Source of the DNA: Burkholderia cepacia
GTDB lineage: Bacteria; Pseudomonadota; Gammaproteobacteria; Burkholderiales; Burkholderiaceae
Direction: 5' to 3'
DNA length: 64,000 bases
Assembly: GCF_001718835.1 (NCBI RefSeq)
Contig: NZ_CP013444.1
Span: 682,001 to 746,000 of the forward strand
The notes below the pieces were generated by a model, which worked only from the letters and a program-made list of their open reading frames with translations, was not told the DNA's origin and searched no databases. Numbering within the stretch: position 1 is the stretch's first letter; each line of letters starts with the position of its first letter. A program made the translations under genes and the position numbers. Of the stretch, positions 1 through 8,227 are shown in pieces.

Positions 1-653
1 GCAAGGCTGGCACTCTTGGCGGACAGAATCTCCGACAGGCGCTGCGCGCGATGCATGAGGCGATCGCTCGCGGACAGAAACAGGCACGGCGGGACAAACG
101 CCGTGTCGGGCTCGAAGCGTCCTTGCGGGGTGCGCACGAGTCGCGCGACCGGACACGTCACGTAGTCGCCGCCCTGCTCGAAGTCGAACAGCAACGTCAC
201 CACGTTACGTTCGACACTGATTTCTTCCTGCCCGTCGCCGTTCAGATCGGCAACATGCTTGTACTCGCGGGTCACGCGGCGAGGGCGGGCCGGCTTTTCG
301 CCGGGTTCGACGCAGTTGCCGCCCTGAGCGTCCATCAGCGCCACGCCGGCCAGCACGGTCACGGTGTCCACCGTTGCAGGCACGTCGTCAAGACTGCGCG
401 CCGCAGGAAGCCAGTCGGCGGTTTCGCTGTCGATCAGCGTACCGTCGGGCAGGCGCAGCGCGAGCGCCGTGCATTGCAGGCGATTGACGCTCAGTGCCTG
501 GTCGTCGAGTGCCACATGCACCGCACCCCAGGCGTCGGGGCTCGCGATGCGTGCAACTTGGTCGTGGACGTACTGTTCCCATATCGCCTGCTGCTGGAAG
601 TGCTGCGGCGTCATGAAAATCCCCTTGGCCCACAGCGGTCTGGTTATCTTCAT
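1..653 (-). CDS. tssK: T6SS baseplate subunit TssK, second copy (partial, runs off the left edge)
   Basis: The minus strand reads MKITRPLWAKGIFMTPQHFQ and continues for about 217 residues without a stop to the window edge. It matches the full TssK at 60020-61372 in this window at many positions: RPLW/KPLW, QQHFQQQ, LRLPDGT, the GGNC element, LTRL-type repeats and ILSAKSASL near the truncation. TssK trimers link the T6SS baseplate wedge to the TssJLM membrane complex in the cytoplasm. The start is the ATG at 653-651, with only a weak ribosome site. It lies 57 bp downstream of the short tssC copy on the same strand and is probably cotranscribed with it. Sequence identity to the right-hand tssK is only moderate, so this is an old paralogue and not a recent duplication. 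Confidence 0.85.
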   Translation of the reverse strand, partial: MKITRPLWAKGIFMTPQHFQQQAIWEQYVHDQVARIASPDAWGAVHVALDDQALSVNRLQCTALALRLPDGTLIDSETADWLPAARSLDDVPATVDTVTVLAGVALMDAQGGNCVEPGEKPARPRRVTREYKHVADLNGDGQEEISVERNVVTLLFDFEQGGDYVTCPVARLVRTPQGRFEPDTAFVPPCLFLSASDRLMHRAQRLSEILSAKSASL

Positions 654-710
654 CTTATTGGTTGGTCTTGAATAAAAGGCGCAATGCGAAAGTGTGCACC
701 GGTGCGCATG

Positions 711-2099
711 TCACTGTTTCGCCTTCGGCATCTGCGAAACGAGGGAAAGGTTGATGTCGACGCCTTCGATCTGAAAATGCGGGACGATGAACAACTTGAT
801 GCGGAAGAAGCCTGGGTTGTCCTCGATGTCCTCGACCGTCACCTTCGCCTCGCGCAGCGGATGTGCAGCCTGAAGATCGTCGCCCGGATCGGTCATTTCC
901 GTGACGAGCGATTTGATCCAGTTGTTCAGCTCGAGCTCGAGCAATCGGCGATCCCGCGTCGTGCCGATGTTTTCGCGCTGGATCAGCTTCAGATAATGTG
1001 CGATGCGTGACAGCAGGAAAATGTACGGCAGACGTGCATTGATTCGGCTATTGGCTGATGCGTCGCGTGCATCGTAGGTTCGCGGTCGCTGTGTCGAATG
1101 CGCGGAGAAAAAACATGTCTGGTCGTGATTGCTGGTGTACGAAAGCGGAATCAGGCCGATATCGGAAAATTCATTCTCGCGTGTTTCGGAGATCAGGGCT
1201 TCGGTGCAGATCTTGCCGAGTTGTCCTGCACCAAGGTCGTATCGATGCACGGGGATATCGTCGATCAGACCGCCTGCATATGGACCGCGAATCTGCACGC
1301 ACCAGCCGTTGCGCACAAAGCTGCGTACGATGTTGACCGCGAAGGCGAATGCCGCGCTCGTCCACAGATATGCGCTTCGCCCGGCATCCCGCACGTTCTC
1401 CGTGTAATTGAACGTGCGCACGGACAGCGTATCGGGCCCGTAGGGCAAGCGGGCGAGAAAGCGCGGCATCGTCAGCGCGACGTAGCGCGCATCGTCGGTT
1501 TCACGGAAGCCTTTCCATTTCAGGTATTCGGCCCGCTCGAACCAGATCGGCAGGTCACGGATGCCCGCGACCGCCTCCATCGAAGGCTTGTCGAAGAAAG
1601 CCGGTGAGGCCGCGCCGATAAACGGCATGTGAGCGGCCGCGGCGACTTTCGAGATATTGCGCAACAGCGCGATGTCCTGCGCGCGATGGTCGAATTCAAA
1701 CGCCGAAATAATCGCGGCGATGGGCTGTCCGCCCGGCATGTCGTACTCGCCGACATAGGTCAGTCTGAACAAGCCGCTCTGGATGATATCGGGTGTATCT
1801 TCGAAGTCTTGATGGAGTGCTTCCTTTGAAACGTCGAGTACTTCGATTTTGACGTTTTGACGGAAATCGGTGCGATCGACCAGGAATTGCAGGCCTCGCC
1901 AAGTCGATTCGAGCGCTTGAAATGCTGGGTGGTGCAGGATGGCATCGAGCTGTCGGCCGAGTTGCTCGTCCAGGTCTGCCAGACACCAATCGAGCAAATC
2001 CGGATCCACGCAATTCATCGCATTCGAATTTGCTCTTGCATGCGTATCGGAAACTGCAGCGGTTTGGGTGTACTGATCGCTCTGAAATCCTGCGCTCAT
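711..2099 (-). CDS. tssC: T6SS sheath large subunit TssC paralogue with shortened N-terminus
   Basis: This is a TssC/VipB-type contractile sheath protein. From about residue 45 it aligns almost without gaps to the TssC at 62549 (HPAFQALE, WRGL, RTDFR, LLRNISKVAAAAHMPFIG, RINARLPYIFLLSRIAHYLK, KVTVEDIEDNPGFF). It ends normally with an INLSLVSQ-type tail. The N-terminus is about 54 residues shorter than in the right-hand copy and unrelated in sequence. The start is uncertain: the reading frame is open upstream to 2156, ATG 2099 (MSAGFQ) is chosen, and ATG 2018 is also possible. No tssB lies upstream; the next gene is divergent vgrG. It may be an alternative or decaying sheath subunit. Confidence 0.8.
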   Translation of the reverse strand: MSAGFQSDQYTQTAAVSDTHARANSNAMNCVDPDLLDWCLADLDEQLGRQLDAILHHPAFQALESTWRGLQFLVDRTDFRQNVKIEVLDVSKEALHQDFEDTPDIIQSGLFRLTYVGEYDMPGGQPIAAIISAFEFDHRAQDIALLRNISKVAAAAHMPFIGAASPAFFDKPSMEAVAGIRDLPIWFERAEYLKWKGFRETDDARYVALTMPRFLARLPYGPDTLSVRTFNYTENVRDAGRSAYLWTSAAFAFAVNIVRSFVRNGWCVQIRGPYAGGLIDDIPVHRYDLGAGQLGKICTEALISETRENEFSDIGLIPLSYTSNHDQTCFFSAHSTQRPRTYDARDASANSRINARLPYIFLLSRIAHYLKLIQRENIGTTRDRRLLELELNNWIKSLVTEMTDPGDDLQAAHPLREAKVTVEDIEDNPGFFRIKLFIVPHFQIEGVDINLSLVSQMPKAKQ

Positions 2100-2360
2100 T
2101 GGACGTCGTATCGGGTATGGCCGGACATCAGCGGAGAGCGACGTATAACATGGCAATCATCTCAAAAACAGGGCATACGTGAACAACTGTTACGTTTCGA
2201 CCAAATACAACAATCCGCTCGAATAATAGGAGCCCGCGCTTCCCGAGTCTGGGTGCGTGCGGCTATCGTTTGTCGCTCAATCCATGCATCGCACGCAAGC
2301 AACGATTCTGCCCATGACGGCAGTGCGTAGCAGTGCTATCTGGACACGGGGTGAACAACA

Positions 2361-4826
2361 ATGGCCAGCCTGTTTGACGATGCGAAGCGGTTCGTGTCGA
2401 ACCTGAGAGATGTATCGGGGCGTCAGACGTATTTCCTCGACGTGCCCGGCACCGATTCCGCGGCCGCGCTGTCGGTCGTGTCGATCGAGGCGACCGAGCG
2501 GATGGGCGCGCCCACCGAGGTGCGCGTCGTGCTTACGCATCCGCTGCGGCTCGCGCGCACCGAGTACCTGAATCGCGACGCGGCTTGCACGATCGTCCCC
2601 GACGACGGCGCGCCCCGCCGGTTTTCAGGCTTCATCGCCCGCTTCTCGACGCTGCAGACCACGCGCGATTTCACCATGTACGAGGTCGTCCTGAAGTCGC
2701 ACTTCGCGCGTCTCGAGGCCGTCACCACCAGCCGCATCTACCAGCACCAGACCACCCCGCAGATCATCGAGGCGGTGCTGCGCAGCCACGGCCTCGAAGG
2801 CCACCAGTTCGCGTTTCGCCTGCGCCGCGAGTATCCGCAGCACCTGTTCCGCTTCCAGTACAAGACCGACGACCTGTCGTACGTGCAGATGCTGATGCAG
2901 AAGGCCGGCATCTACAGCTATATCGTCGAGACCGAGCACGGCGATCAGGTCGTGTTCGCCGACGACGTTGACCACTACCTGTGGGATCCGCACCTGTCGG
3001 CTCCTTATCGCGAGGTGGCAGGGCTGGAGGCGGCCGGTGCCGAGGCTGTGACGGCGCTCAAGACCCACTCGGTGACGGTGCCGCAGGCGTTCCGAGTGGC
3101 CGACTACAACCCCGAGCAGGCGTGGGAGCGCTTGAAGGACGAAGCGAACGTCGCGCCGCAGGATTCGACCACCTACGGCCAGCCGTATGTCTACGGCACG
3201 CACCATCTGGACCAGGCCGGCGCGAAGTGGGAAGCGCAGTTGCGCCACGAGGCGGCGATCGCCGAGCAGGTCGTCTACGAAGGCGAGAGCAACGTGCTCG
3301 CGCTGCAGGCCGGTCGCGTGCTGGACCTGGACACCGCGCTGCCCGACGCGCCCGACGGGCAAGTCGTGATCGAGGTGACGCACAGCGGCGCGCGCGATCG
3401 GGCCTACACGAACCACTACAAGGCGATTCCGGCCAACCGGCGCTTCCGGCTCCGGCTCGAACCGGAGAAATGGCCGAAGATCGCCGGCACGCTGAGCGCG
3501 CGGGTGACGTCGCCGGACAAGTACAAGTACGCGTACCTGACGGCGGCCGGCTACTACACGGTGCGGTTCGACGTCGACTTCGCGGACTGGCCGTCGGGCG
3601 GGGAGAGCGTGCCGCTGCGGCTGGCCAAGCCGTTCGCGGGCAAGTTGCAGACCGGTTTGCATTTCCCGGCGCTGGACAACGACGAAGCGGTCGTTTCGTT
3701 CCGGGATGCGGACCCGGACAAGCCCGAGATCATCGGCTTCCATCACCACAGTCAAGCGCGGGATCTGGTGACGAACGATCGCCGCTGGCTGTCGCGCAAT
3801 GTGATCCGCACCCAGGCGAACAACAAGCTGCGGATGGAGGATTGGGCCGGGCAGGAGGGGATCAAGCTCAGCACCGAGCACTCGGGCAAGTCGCAGTTGA
3901 ACCTTGGCTATTTGGTCGACCAGAAGCTGGCGCGGCGCGGCGAGGGGTACGAGCTGCGCACGTCCGGCCACGGCGTGGAGCGGGCGGGCAAGGGGCTGCA
4001 CCTGACGGCTTACGACCGTCCGGGCGCGACCGGCCAGCAGCTGGACATGCAGGAGACGATCGCGCAGCTCGAGCAGGCGCTGGCACTGGCGAAGTCGCTC
4101 GCCGATGCTGCACGCACCGCGAAAGCGGTACCGGCCGACACCGACGCTCAGCAGCAGGTGAAGGACGAACTCGACGGGCTGAAGCAGCCGGGCCTGTTGG
4201 CAAGCGCGCCGGCATCGATCGGGCTTGTGTCGGGTGCCGGGGTGCAGGTGGCCGCGCGGGACAACCTCTCGGCCGTGGCCGGGAGGAACGCAGATTTCAG
4301 TGTGATGAAGCGCTTCACGGCGGCGGCGGGCGAGCGGATCTCGCTGTTCGCCCAGAAGCTCGGTATCAAGATCGTCGCGGCGAAAGGGCCGGTCGAATTG
4401 CAGGCGCAGAGTGACGCGATGTCGTTGATCGCCAACAAGAATGTGACGGTGGCAAGCGTCAATGGTGCCGTATACGTACGAGCCGAAAAAGAACTGACGC
4501 TTGAAAGTGGAGGGGCTTTCATCCAGCTCAAGGGCGGAAACATTACTCTTGGTGGTCCGTTGGACCTCCTCCTGAAAGTAATCACGATCCAGAAGAAGGG
4601 ACCTGCATCGTTGGCGATTCCGGTTCCATCCATGCCGGCATCTAAAGACGGGTTCGATGACCGATATAGACTGGTCGATCGCCAAACCAGTCAGCCTTTG
4701 AAGCGCCACGAATACGCAATTGTCCGGGCCGATGGGTCAGTCGAGCATGGCGTTACAGACGACGAGGGTCGAACACACCTGCTCAGCCAAACCGTGAAGG
4801 CCGAGTCGGTGAAGATCTACGCTTAG
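2361..4826 (+). CDS. vgrG: T6SS spike protein VgrG with C-terminal extension
   Basis: 821 residues. The N-terminal gp27/gp44-like region (about 20-340) contains the family signature YPQHLFRFQYKTDDLSYVQML. A gp5/OB region follows, including HSGKSQLNLGY and the ERAGKGL segment, and then a DUF2345 beta-helix rich in V/A repeats (about 590-760). After the helix comes a roughly 60-residue tail (KDGFDDRYRLVDRQTSQPL to the end) resembling the transthyretin-like extensions that dock cargo on VgrG tips. VgrG trimers cap the Hcp tube and carry effectors into target cells. The next gene, 40 bp downstream and strongly different in base composition, is the likely cargo. No PAAR gene is adjacent. Confidence 0.93.
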   Translation: MASLFDDAKRFVSNLRDVSGRQTYFLDVPGTDSAAALSVVSIEATERMGAPTEVRVVLTHPLRLARTEYLNRDAACTIVPDDGAPRRFSGFIARFSTLQTTRDFTMYEVVLKSHFARLEAVTTSRIYQHQTTPQIIEAVLRSHGLEGHQFAFRLRREYPQHLFRFQYKTDDLSYVQMLMQKAGIYSYIVETEHGDQVVFADDVDHYLWDPHLSAPYREVAGLEAAGAEAVTALKTHSVTVPQAFRVADYNPEQAWERLKDEANVAPQDSTTYGQPYVYGTHHLDQAGAKWEAQLRHEAAIAEQVVYEGESNVLALQAGRVLDLDTALPDAPDGQVVIEVTHSGARDRAYTNHYKAIPANRRFRLRLEPEKWPKIAGTLSARVTSPDKYKYAYLTAAGYYTVRFDVDFADWPSGGESVPLRLAKPFAGKLQTGLHFPALDNDEAVVSFRDADPDKPEIIGFHHHSQARDLVTNDRRWLSRNVIRTQANNKLRMEDWAGQEGIKLSTEHSGKSQLNLGYLVDQKLARRGEGYELRTSGHGVERAGKGLHLTAYDRPGATGQQLDMQETIAQLEQALALAKSLADAARTAKAVPADTDAQQQVKDELDGLKQPGLLASAPASIGLVSGAGVQVAARDNLSAVAGRNADFSVMKRFTAAAGERISLFAQKLGIKIVAAKGPVELQAQSDAMSLIANKNVTVASVNGAVYVRAEKELTLESGGAFIQLKGGNITLGGPLDLLLKVITIQKKGPASLAIPVPSMPASKDGFDDRYRLVDRQTSQPLKRHEYAIVRADGSVEHGVTDDEGRTHLLSQTVKAESVKIYA

Positions 4827-4866
4827 GATGACCTGAGAAGCTAACCTCGCGGACAGAGAATGCACA

Positions 4867-5856
4867 ATGGACGAAAACCTTCTTTTCCCGGAAACCGGGA
4901 GTGATCAATTTTGGATTACCAGCCCTTCTGGTCGAAATCTCACCTACATGTGCACCAAAGACACCACCATATTTAGTGATGGGAGTGTCAAGTCGGTCGC
5001 TGTTCCGGAAAGGTACGCGATACTCAAGATAACAGCTGACACGACCGGCTTTACACTTCAAAAGGTGTACGGCCATCCTAATGTGTCTTCGACGTGGAAA
5101 AAAATGACAGAGAGTCAACCGGCTGTTGTCGTTCCGACATATCGCGCAAAGCTGGCATTGTTCGATTCGTCCAAGGACGAAGCAAGTCTCAAGCAGTACA
5201 ACATAAACGTTACACGTGATGCGTGGTACTATCTCGGAAGAGATAATGCGGGTGCCACTTGGTGCAGAAATATTGCATTTGAACCCGCGGATGCAAGCAA
5301 GAACAGATATTTGACGGAGCAGATCCACTTTCCGTCTCCCGCCGCTGATTCAATTATCCATGGGTATTTCTTGATGGAAGACGAATCTCAGCGCGGACAT
5401 GCGCATCGACTGTTGCACGCCGCAAAGGTCGTCAATGCAAATCCCTACGGTTCACCGATCCCACTTCGAAAAGACGAGTCCGTCGCGAGCAACATAATGT
5501 TTCATATTGGCGGCTTCTATGAAGCGTCAGCTCTGTTTCTTCATGCAAAGTGGCTAGGTGGCTCAGAAGGGTGCTTTGCATTTATTCCTGAGGAAAGCAT
5601 TCGCTCGACCCCTGAGGATGCAGCCAGGACAACGTTGGAAACGGGTTTTTTCTCTAACAAAACTTGGGTTAATTTGACGACAATATTGGAGCGATATCGC
5701 GATAGCGATCCGCATAAACGCTTTTATGTGGAGGTCAAGAAGCGGGCGGATTTTGTTCGCGACGAAAAAAAGCAAATTTTGAGCTTGTCTAGTGCGATTG
5801 ACGACATCGCGAAGCTGCTTGAAGCTGGATACGGACCCTACATCGTTATTCCGTAA
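4867..5856 (+). CDS. putative T6SS effector with L,D-transpeptidase (YkuD/Tlde1-like) motif
   Basis: 329 residues with no signal peptide, encoded 40 bp after vgrG. Residues 211-240 contain H213-I-G-G and, 23 residues later, S233-E-G-C236 followed by a hydrophobic residue. This resembles the catalytic His...[S/T]xGC signature of YkuD-fold L,D-transpeptidases, including the T6SS effector family Tlde1, which attacks peptidoglycan peptide stems in the periplasm. The N-terminal 160 residues are beta-rich and unrecognised; they could be a loading or substrate domain. The coding sequence is visibly AT-richer than vgrG or tssM, suggesting a swapped-in cargo cassette. The motif and context are seen directly; the activity is inferred. 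If the motif is coincidental, it remains an unknown VgrG-linked cargo. Confidence 0.6.
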   Translation: MDENLLFPETGSDQFWITSPSGRNLTYMCTKDTTIFSDGSVKSVAVPERYAILKITADTTGFTLQKVYGHPNVSSTWKKMTESQPAVVVPTYRAKLALFDSSKDEASLKQYNINVTRDAWYYLGRDNAGATWCRNIAFEPADASKNRYLTEQIHFPSPAADSIIHGYFLMEDESQRGHAHRLLHAAKVVNANPYGSPIPLRKDESVASNIMFHIGGFYEASALFLHAKWLGGSEGCFAFIPEESIRSTPEDAARTTLETGFFSNKTWVNLTTILERYRDSDPHKRFYVEVKKRADFVRDEKKQILSLSSAIDDIAKLLEAGYGPYIVIP

Positions 5857-5868
5857 AAATCTCTAAGG

Positions 5869-6135
5869 ATGGCAGTGAGCATCATGATTTTTCCTGGTAA
5901 ATATATTTGGCCGTGGGCCTTGAAGATCGTTGTTTTGATTTTCCTGGTGATTTTCATCGGTGTTGCAATCTATCTCTTTTATCCGATCGCGCGGTGCGTG
6001 AGAGAATGGGGTGAGTTTGCGGCGGATTGTAGGGAGACGCTTGAATTGACGCTGTTTATTCCCTTTCCTATATTTCTTGTTGTCTGGGGTGTTTCCCTGG
6101 TTGCATTTATTTTGGTAATGAGGAAAAGGAAATGA
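5869..6135 (+). CDS. small two-TM protein, candidate immunity protein
   Basis: 88 residues with two hydrophobic helices, about 15-38 (IWPWALKIVVLIFLVIFIGV) and 60-84 (LFIPFPIFLVVWGVSLVAFI), joined by a loop with two cysteines. A basic MRKRK end is expected to face the cytoplasm. It starts 12 bp after the putative effector stop; an internal ATG at 5884 is an alternative start. Small membrane proteins immediately behind T6SS effectors are often immunity or accessory proteins. I do not recognise a family, and the role rests on position only. Base composition matches the effector, so the two probably moved together. Confidence 0.5.
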   Translation: MAVSIMIFPGKYIWPWALKIVVLIFLVIFIGVAIYLFYPIARCVREWGEFAADCRETLELTLFIPFPIFLVVWGVSLVAFILVMRKRK

Positions 6136-6229
6136 GGGGTGGCGGCGTCCTTCATTTCCCGTCGAGCGCACTGATAAAATTGAGGCGGGATCATATTGTG
6201 GGCTTGACTAGTATGTTTTCTTCCAACAA

Positions 6230-7033
6230 ATGAAAAATAAATTCTTTAGGCTTATTGCTGGGGTTGCTCTTGTTTCGGCATCAATTTCCGCCAGCTCGCA
6301 GACCGCTGTTCGTGATTACGTCAATTTGCGGAGCAAGGCAGTTGACGCCATCCATGCACAATACTCTGATCAAGGGAATGAGCGGTTGAGTCGTGTCGCC
6401 GATAAGTCTCTGCAAGCGGTGCGGACCAAATTGAAAGAGCTCGTGGGCCCGATCGACGTGACTGGTTTCCCACGAAGCGGGGATAGCATTATCGGATCGA
6501 GAGAGGATGATCAATACGAGGGGCTGGATGGAATCGCCGTCACCTCGCTTGACAAGAAAACGAACCTCTTTGTCACAACGGTCCCATTGGTGCGCGTATG
6601 GCTGGCAAGTCACCGTAAAGAGGTCAAGAACTATTCAAGCCTCCAGAAATTGTTGGGAACAGAAGCTTTTTATAACGCCGCCGCTACTATCAGCGGCGCC
6701 GCGGCGGTTTATGGGTACGGGGAAATGCCAGTGGCCATCAGAGGCGATGGTTCGATCGCGCGCGCCATCTTGTTTGCTTTGGGTCAGGATGACCCGGCAC
6801 CGAATCCACCTGACAGTATCGCCGTTACGGTTATGTGGAACGATCGGATCTATATCTTCACCGAAAAAACCACGGTGGGAAATATCCCGGGATGTGCTGA
6901 GTCAAGTCGGGATGCCTCGATCAGTTTCGAGCAGTGCTTTGCAAAGAGGCTGCTCTCTCAAAGTACATACCCTCGCCTGATTAGTCAGGCTCAAAGGCTG
7001 GTGGACCGGATTTTGCCGCCGCAACGGCACTAG
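6230..7033 (+). CDS. predicted periplasmic protein, candidate immunity protein
   Basis: 267 residues with a typical Sec signal (MKNKFFRLIAGVALVSASIS, then ASS-Q cleavage near residue 23). The mature part is soluble, with two cysteines (about residues 222 and 237) that could form a disulfide. No known domain is recognised. It is the third gene of the AT-richer stretch after vgrG. An enzyme attacking peptidoglycan would need a periplasmic antidote, so this secreted protein is a plausible immunity factor for the 4867 product, alone or with the 88-residue membrane protein. It could instead be an unrelated cargo gene. Confidence 0.45.
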   Translation: MKNKFFRLIAGVALVSASISASSQTAVRDYVNLRSKAVDAIHAQYSDQGNERLSRVADKSLQAVRTKLKELVGPIDVTGFPRSGDSIIGSREDDQYEGLDGIAVTSLDKKTNLFVTTVPLVRVWLASHRKEVKNYSSLQKLLGTEAFYNAAATISGAAAVYGYGEMPVAIRGDGSIARAILFALGQDDPAPNPPDSIAVTVMWNDRIYIFTEKTTVGNIPGCAESSRDASISFEQCFAKRLLSQSTYPRLISQAQRLVDRILPPQRH

Positions 7034-7065
7034 GATCGAACGACGAATTCTTTGGTTATCGATCT

Positions 7066-8226
7066 ATGTCTTGGCCGATCCCGACATTTAGGAAAATCGA
7101 ACTGCCTGCGCCGATTGCCTTGCGCGTGTGGTTGCCAGCGCTTACGGCCGTGGCGCTCGGAATGGCCGGCGCTGTGCTGCTGCTATGGCCGCACGGAAAG
7201 TCAACGCACGGCCTTCAATTCTGGGGGCTGCTCATCGGCATCCCGCTCGTCACCTGCGTGATCGCGCTCGGTGCTCGGCTCGACCGCTGGGAGCACGAAC
7301 AGACGATCGCCGAGGAGGCCCAACGTGAGCAAGAGCGGATCATGTCCCTTTGGCGATCGTGGAGTCGTCGTCAGGTTTGCGTTGAGGCTTCAGTGGCGAT
7401 CCTGCCGATACCTGTTCCGGCGGCAAAGCTGGGGGACGTCGATACGGACCTGCCCGTGAACATGGGGCGCGCGAGCGCTTTCGCCTGGTCGAAGAACAAG
7501 GCACTGGAGTTACGGCGCGCGAAGTTGCTCGGTCAGATAGCTGATGCTTTGCGGACCCCACTAACAAGTCGGAAGGAAATGCGAGTCAGACTACTGCTTG
7601 CCGATGCCTCGGCAGAATCCCTGCGCGACTGGAAAGCCGCCGCTCAGGATGCTTTGGGCAAGATCGCGCCCGACTGTAAGTTCAGCGTTGACATAGAGCG
7701 GGAAGGGGATTGTGCATCGTTTCTCACGCAACAGGTCGACCTCGTTGGCGCTGCGCCGCAGCTCATCATTGCTGCGCAACTCTGGCCCGACGATGAAACC
7801 AAGCAAACCTTCAGCGAGGGAGCCGCGGCTCTGCTGATCGAGCCGGCGGGTGGGCGGGCCGGTCACGTGTTCCGTCCGATGACCGCTGCGGCCAACACGC
7901 TCGAGGCCGCTTTGCAGCAACTTGTGCACATGCAAATCTCGCCCGATCGCATCACACACACCTGGTTCACAAGGTGCGAAGCCGAGTCCGGCGCGATTAC
8001 CTCGGCGCTCATCTCGGATCCCAAAGCACGGCTGATTGAACGGCATTTCGATCACATCACGGGCGAACCCGGACCGGCTACCAGCTGGATTGCGCTTGCC
8101 ACTGCGCTGGAAGCGTCACATGAAAGCGGACCACAGGTTGTCGCCTGGCGCGAGCCAGATGACGAGTCGCTGCATCTGTGCATGGTTGGTGCCGCTCAAC
8201 CCCATGCCTCACAAAAGGAATTCTGA
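7066..8226 (+). CDS. T6SS-associated membrane protein of unknown function, upstream of tssM
   Basis: 386 residues. Two transmembrane helices lie near the N-terminus (about 20-43 and 48-68), followed by a largely soluble alpha/beta region without a recognised motif. Its stop at 8226 is practically fused to the start of tssM, so it is translated with the tssMFGJ group. Similar-sized proteins with two N-terminal helices sit before tssM in several proteobacterial T6SS clusters and are annotated only as T6SS proteins. A role in or near the TssJLM membrane complex is an inference from topology and position. The start has no clear ribosome site. Confidence 0.6.
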   Translation: MSWPIPTFRKIELPAPIALRVWLPALTAVALGMAGAVLLLWPHGKSTHGLQFWGLLIGIPLVTCVIALGARLDRWEHEQTIAEEAQREQERIMSLWRSWSRRQVCVEASVAILPIPVPAAKLGDVDTDLPVNMGRASAFAWSKNKALELRRAKLLGQIADALRTPLTSRKEMRVRLLLADASAESLRDWKAAAQDALGKIAPDCKFSVDIEREGDCASFLTQQVDLVGAAPQLIIAAQLWPDDETKQTFSEGAAALLIEPAGGRAGHVFRPMTAAANTLEAALQQLVHMQISPDRITHTWFTRCEAESGAITSALISDPKARLIERHFDHITGEPGPATSWIALATALEASHESGPQVVAWREPDDESLHLCMVGAAQPHASQKEF

Positions 8227-8227
8227 G

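Noticed and set aside
2625..4709. 694-codon minus-strand frame opposite vgrG
   Set aside because: Arg/Leu/Val-rich antisense shadow of a well-supported vgrG; no family motif or ribosome site.
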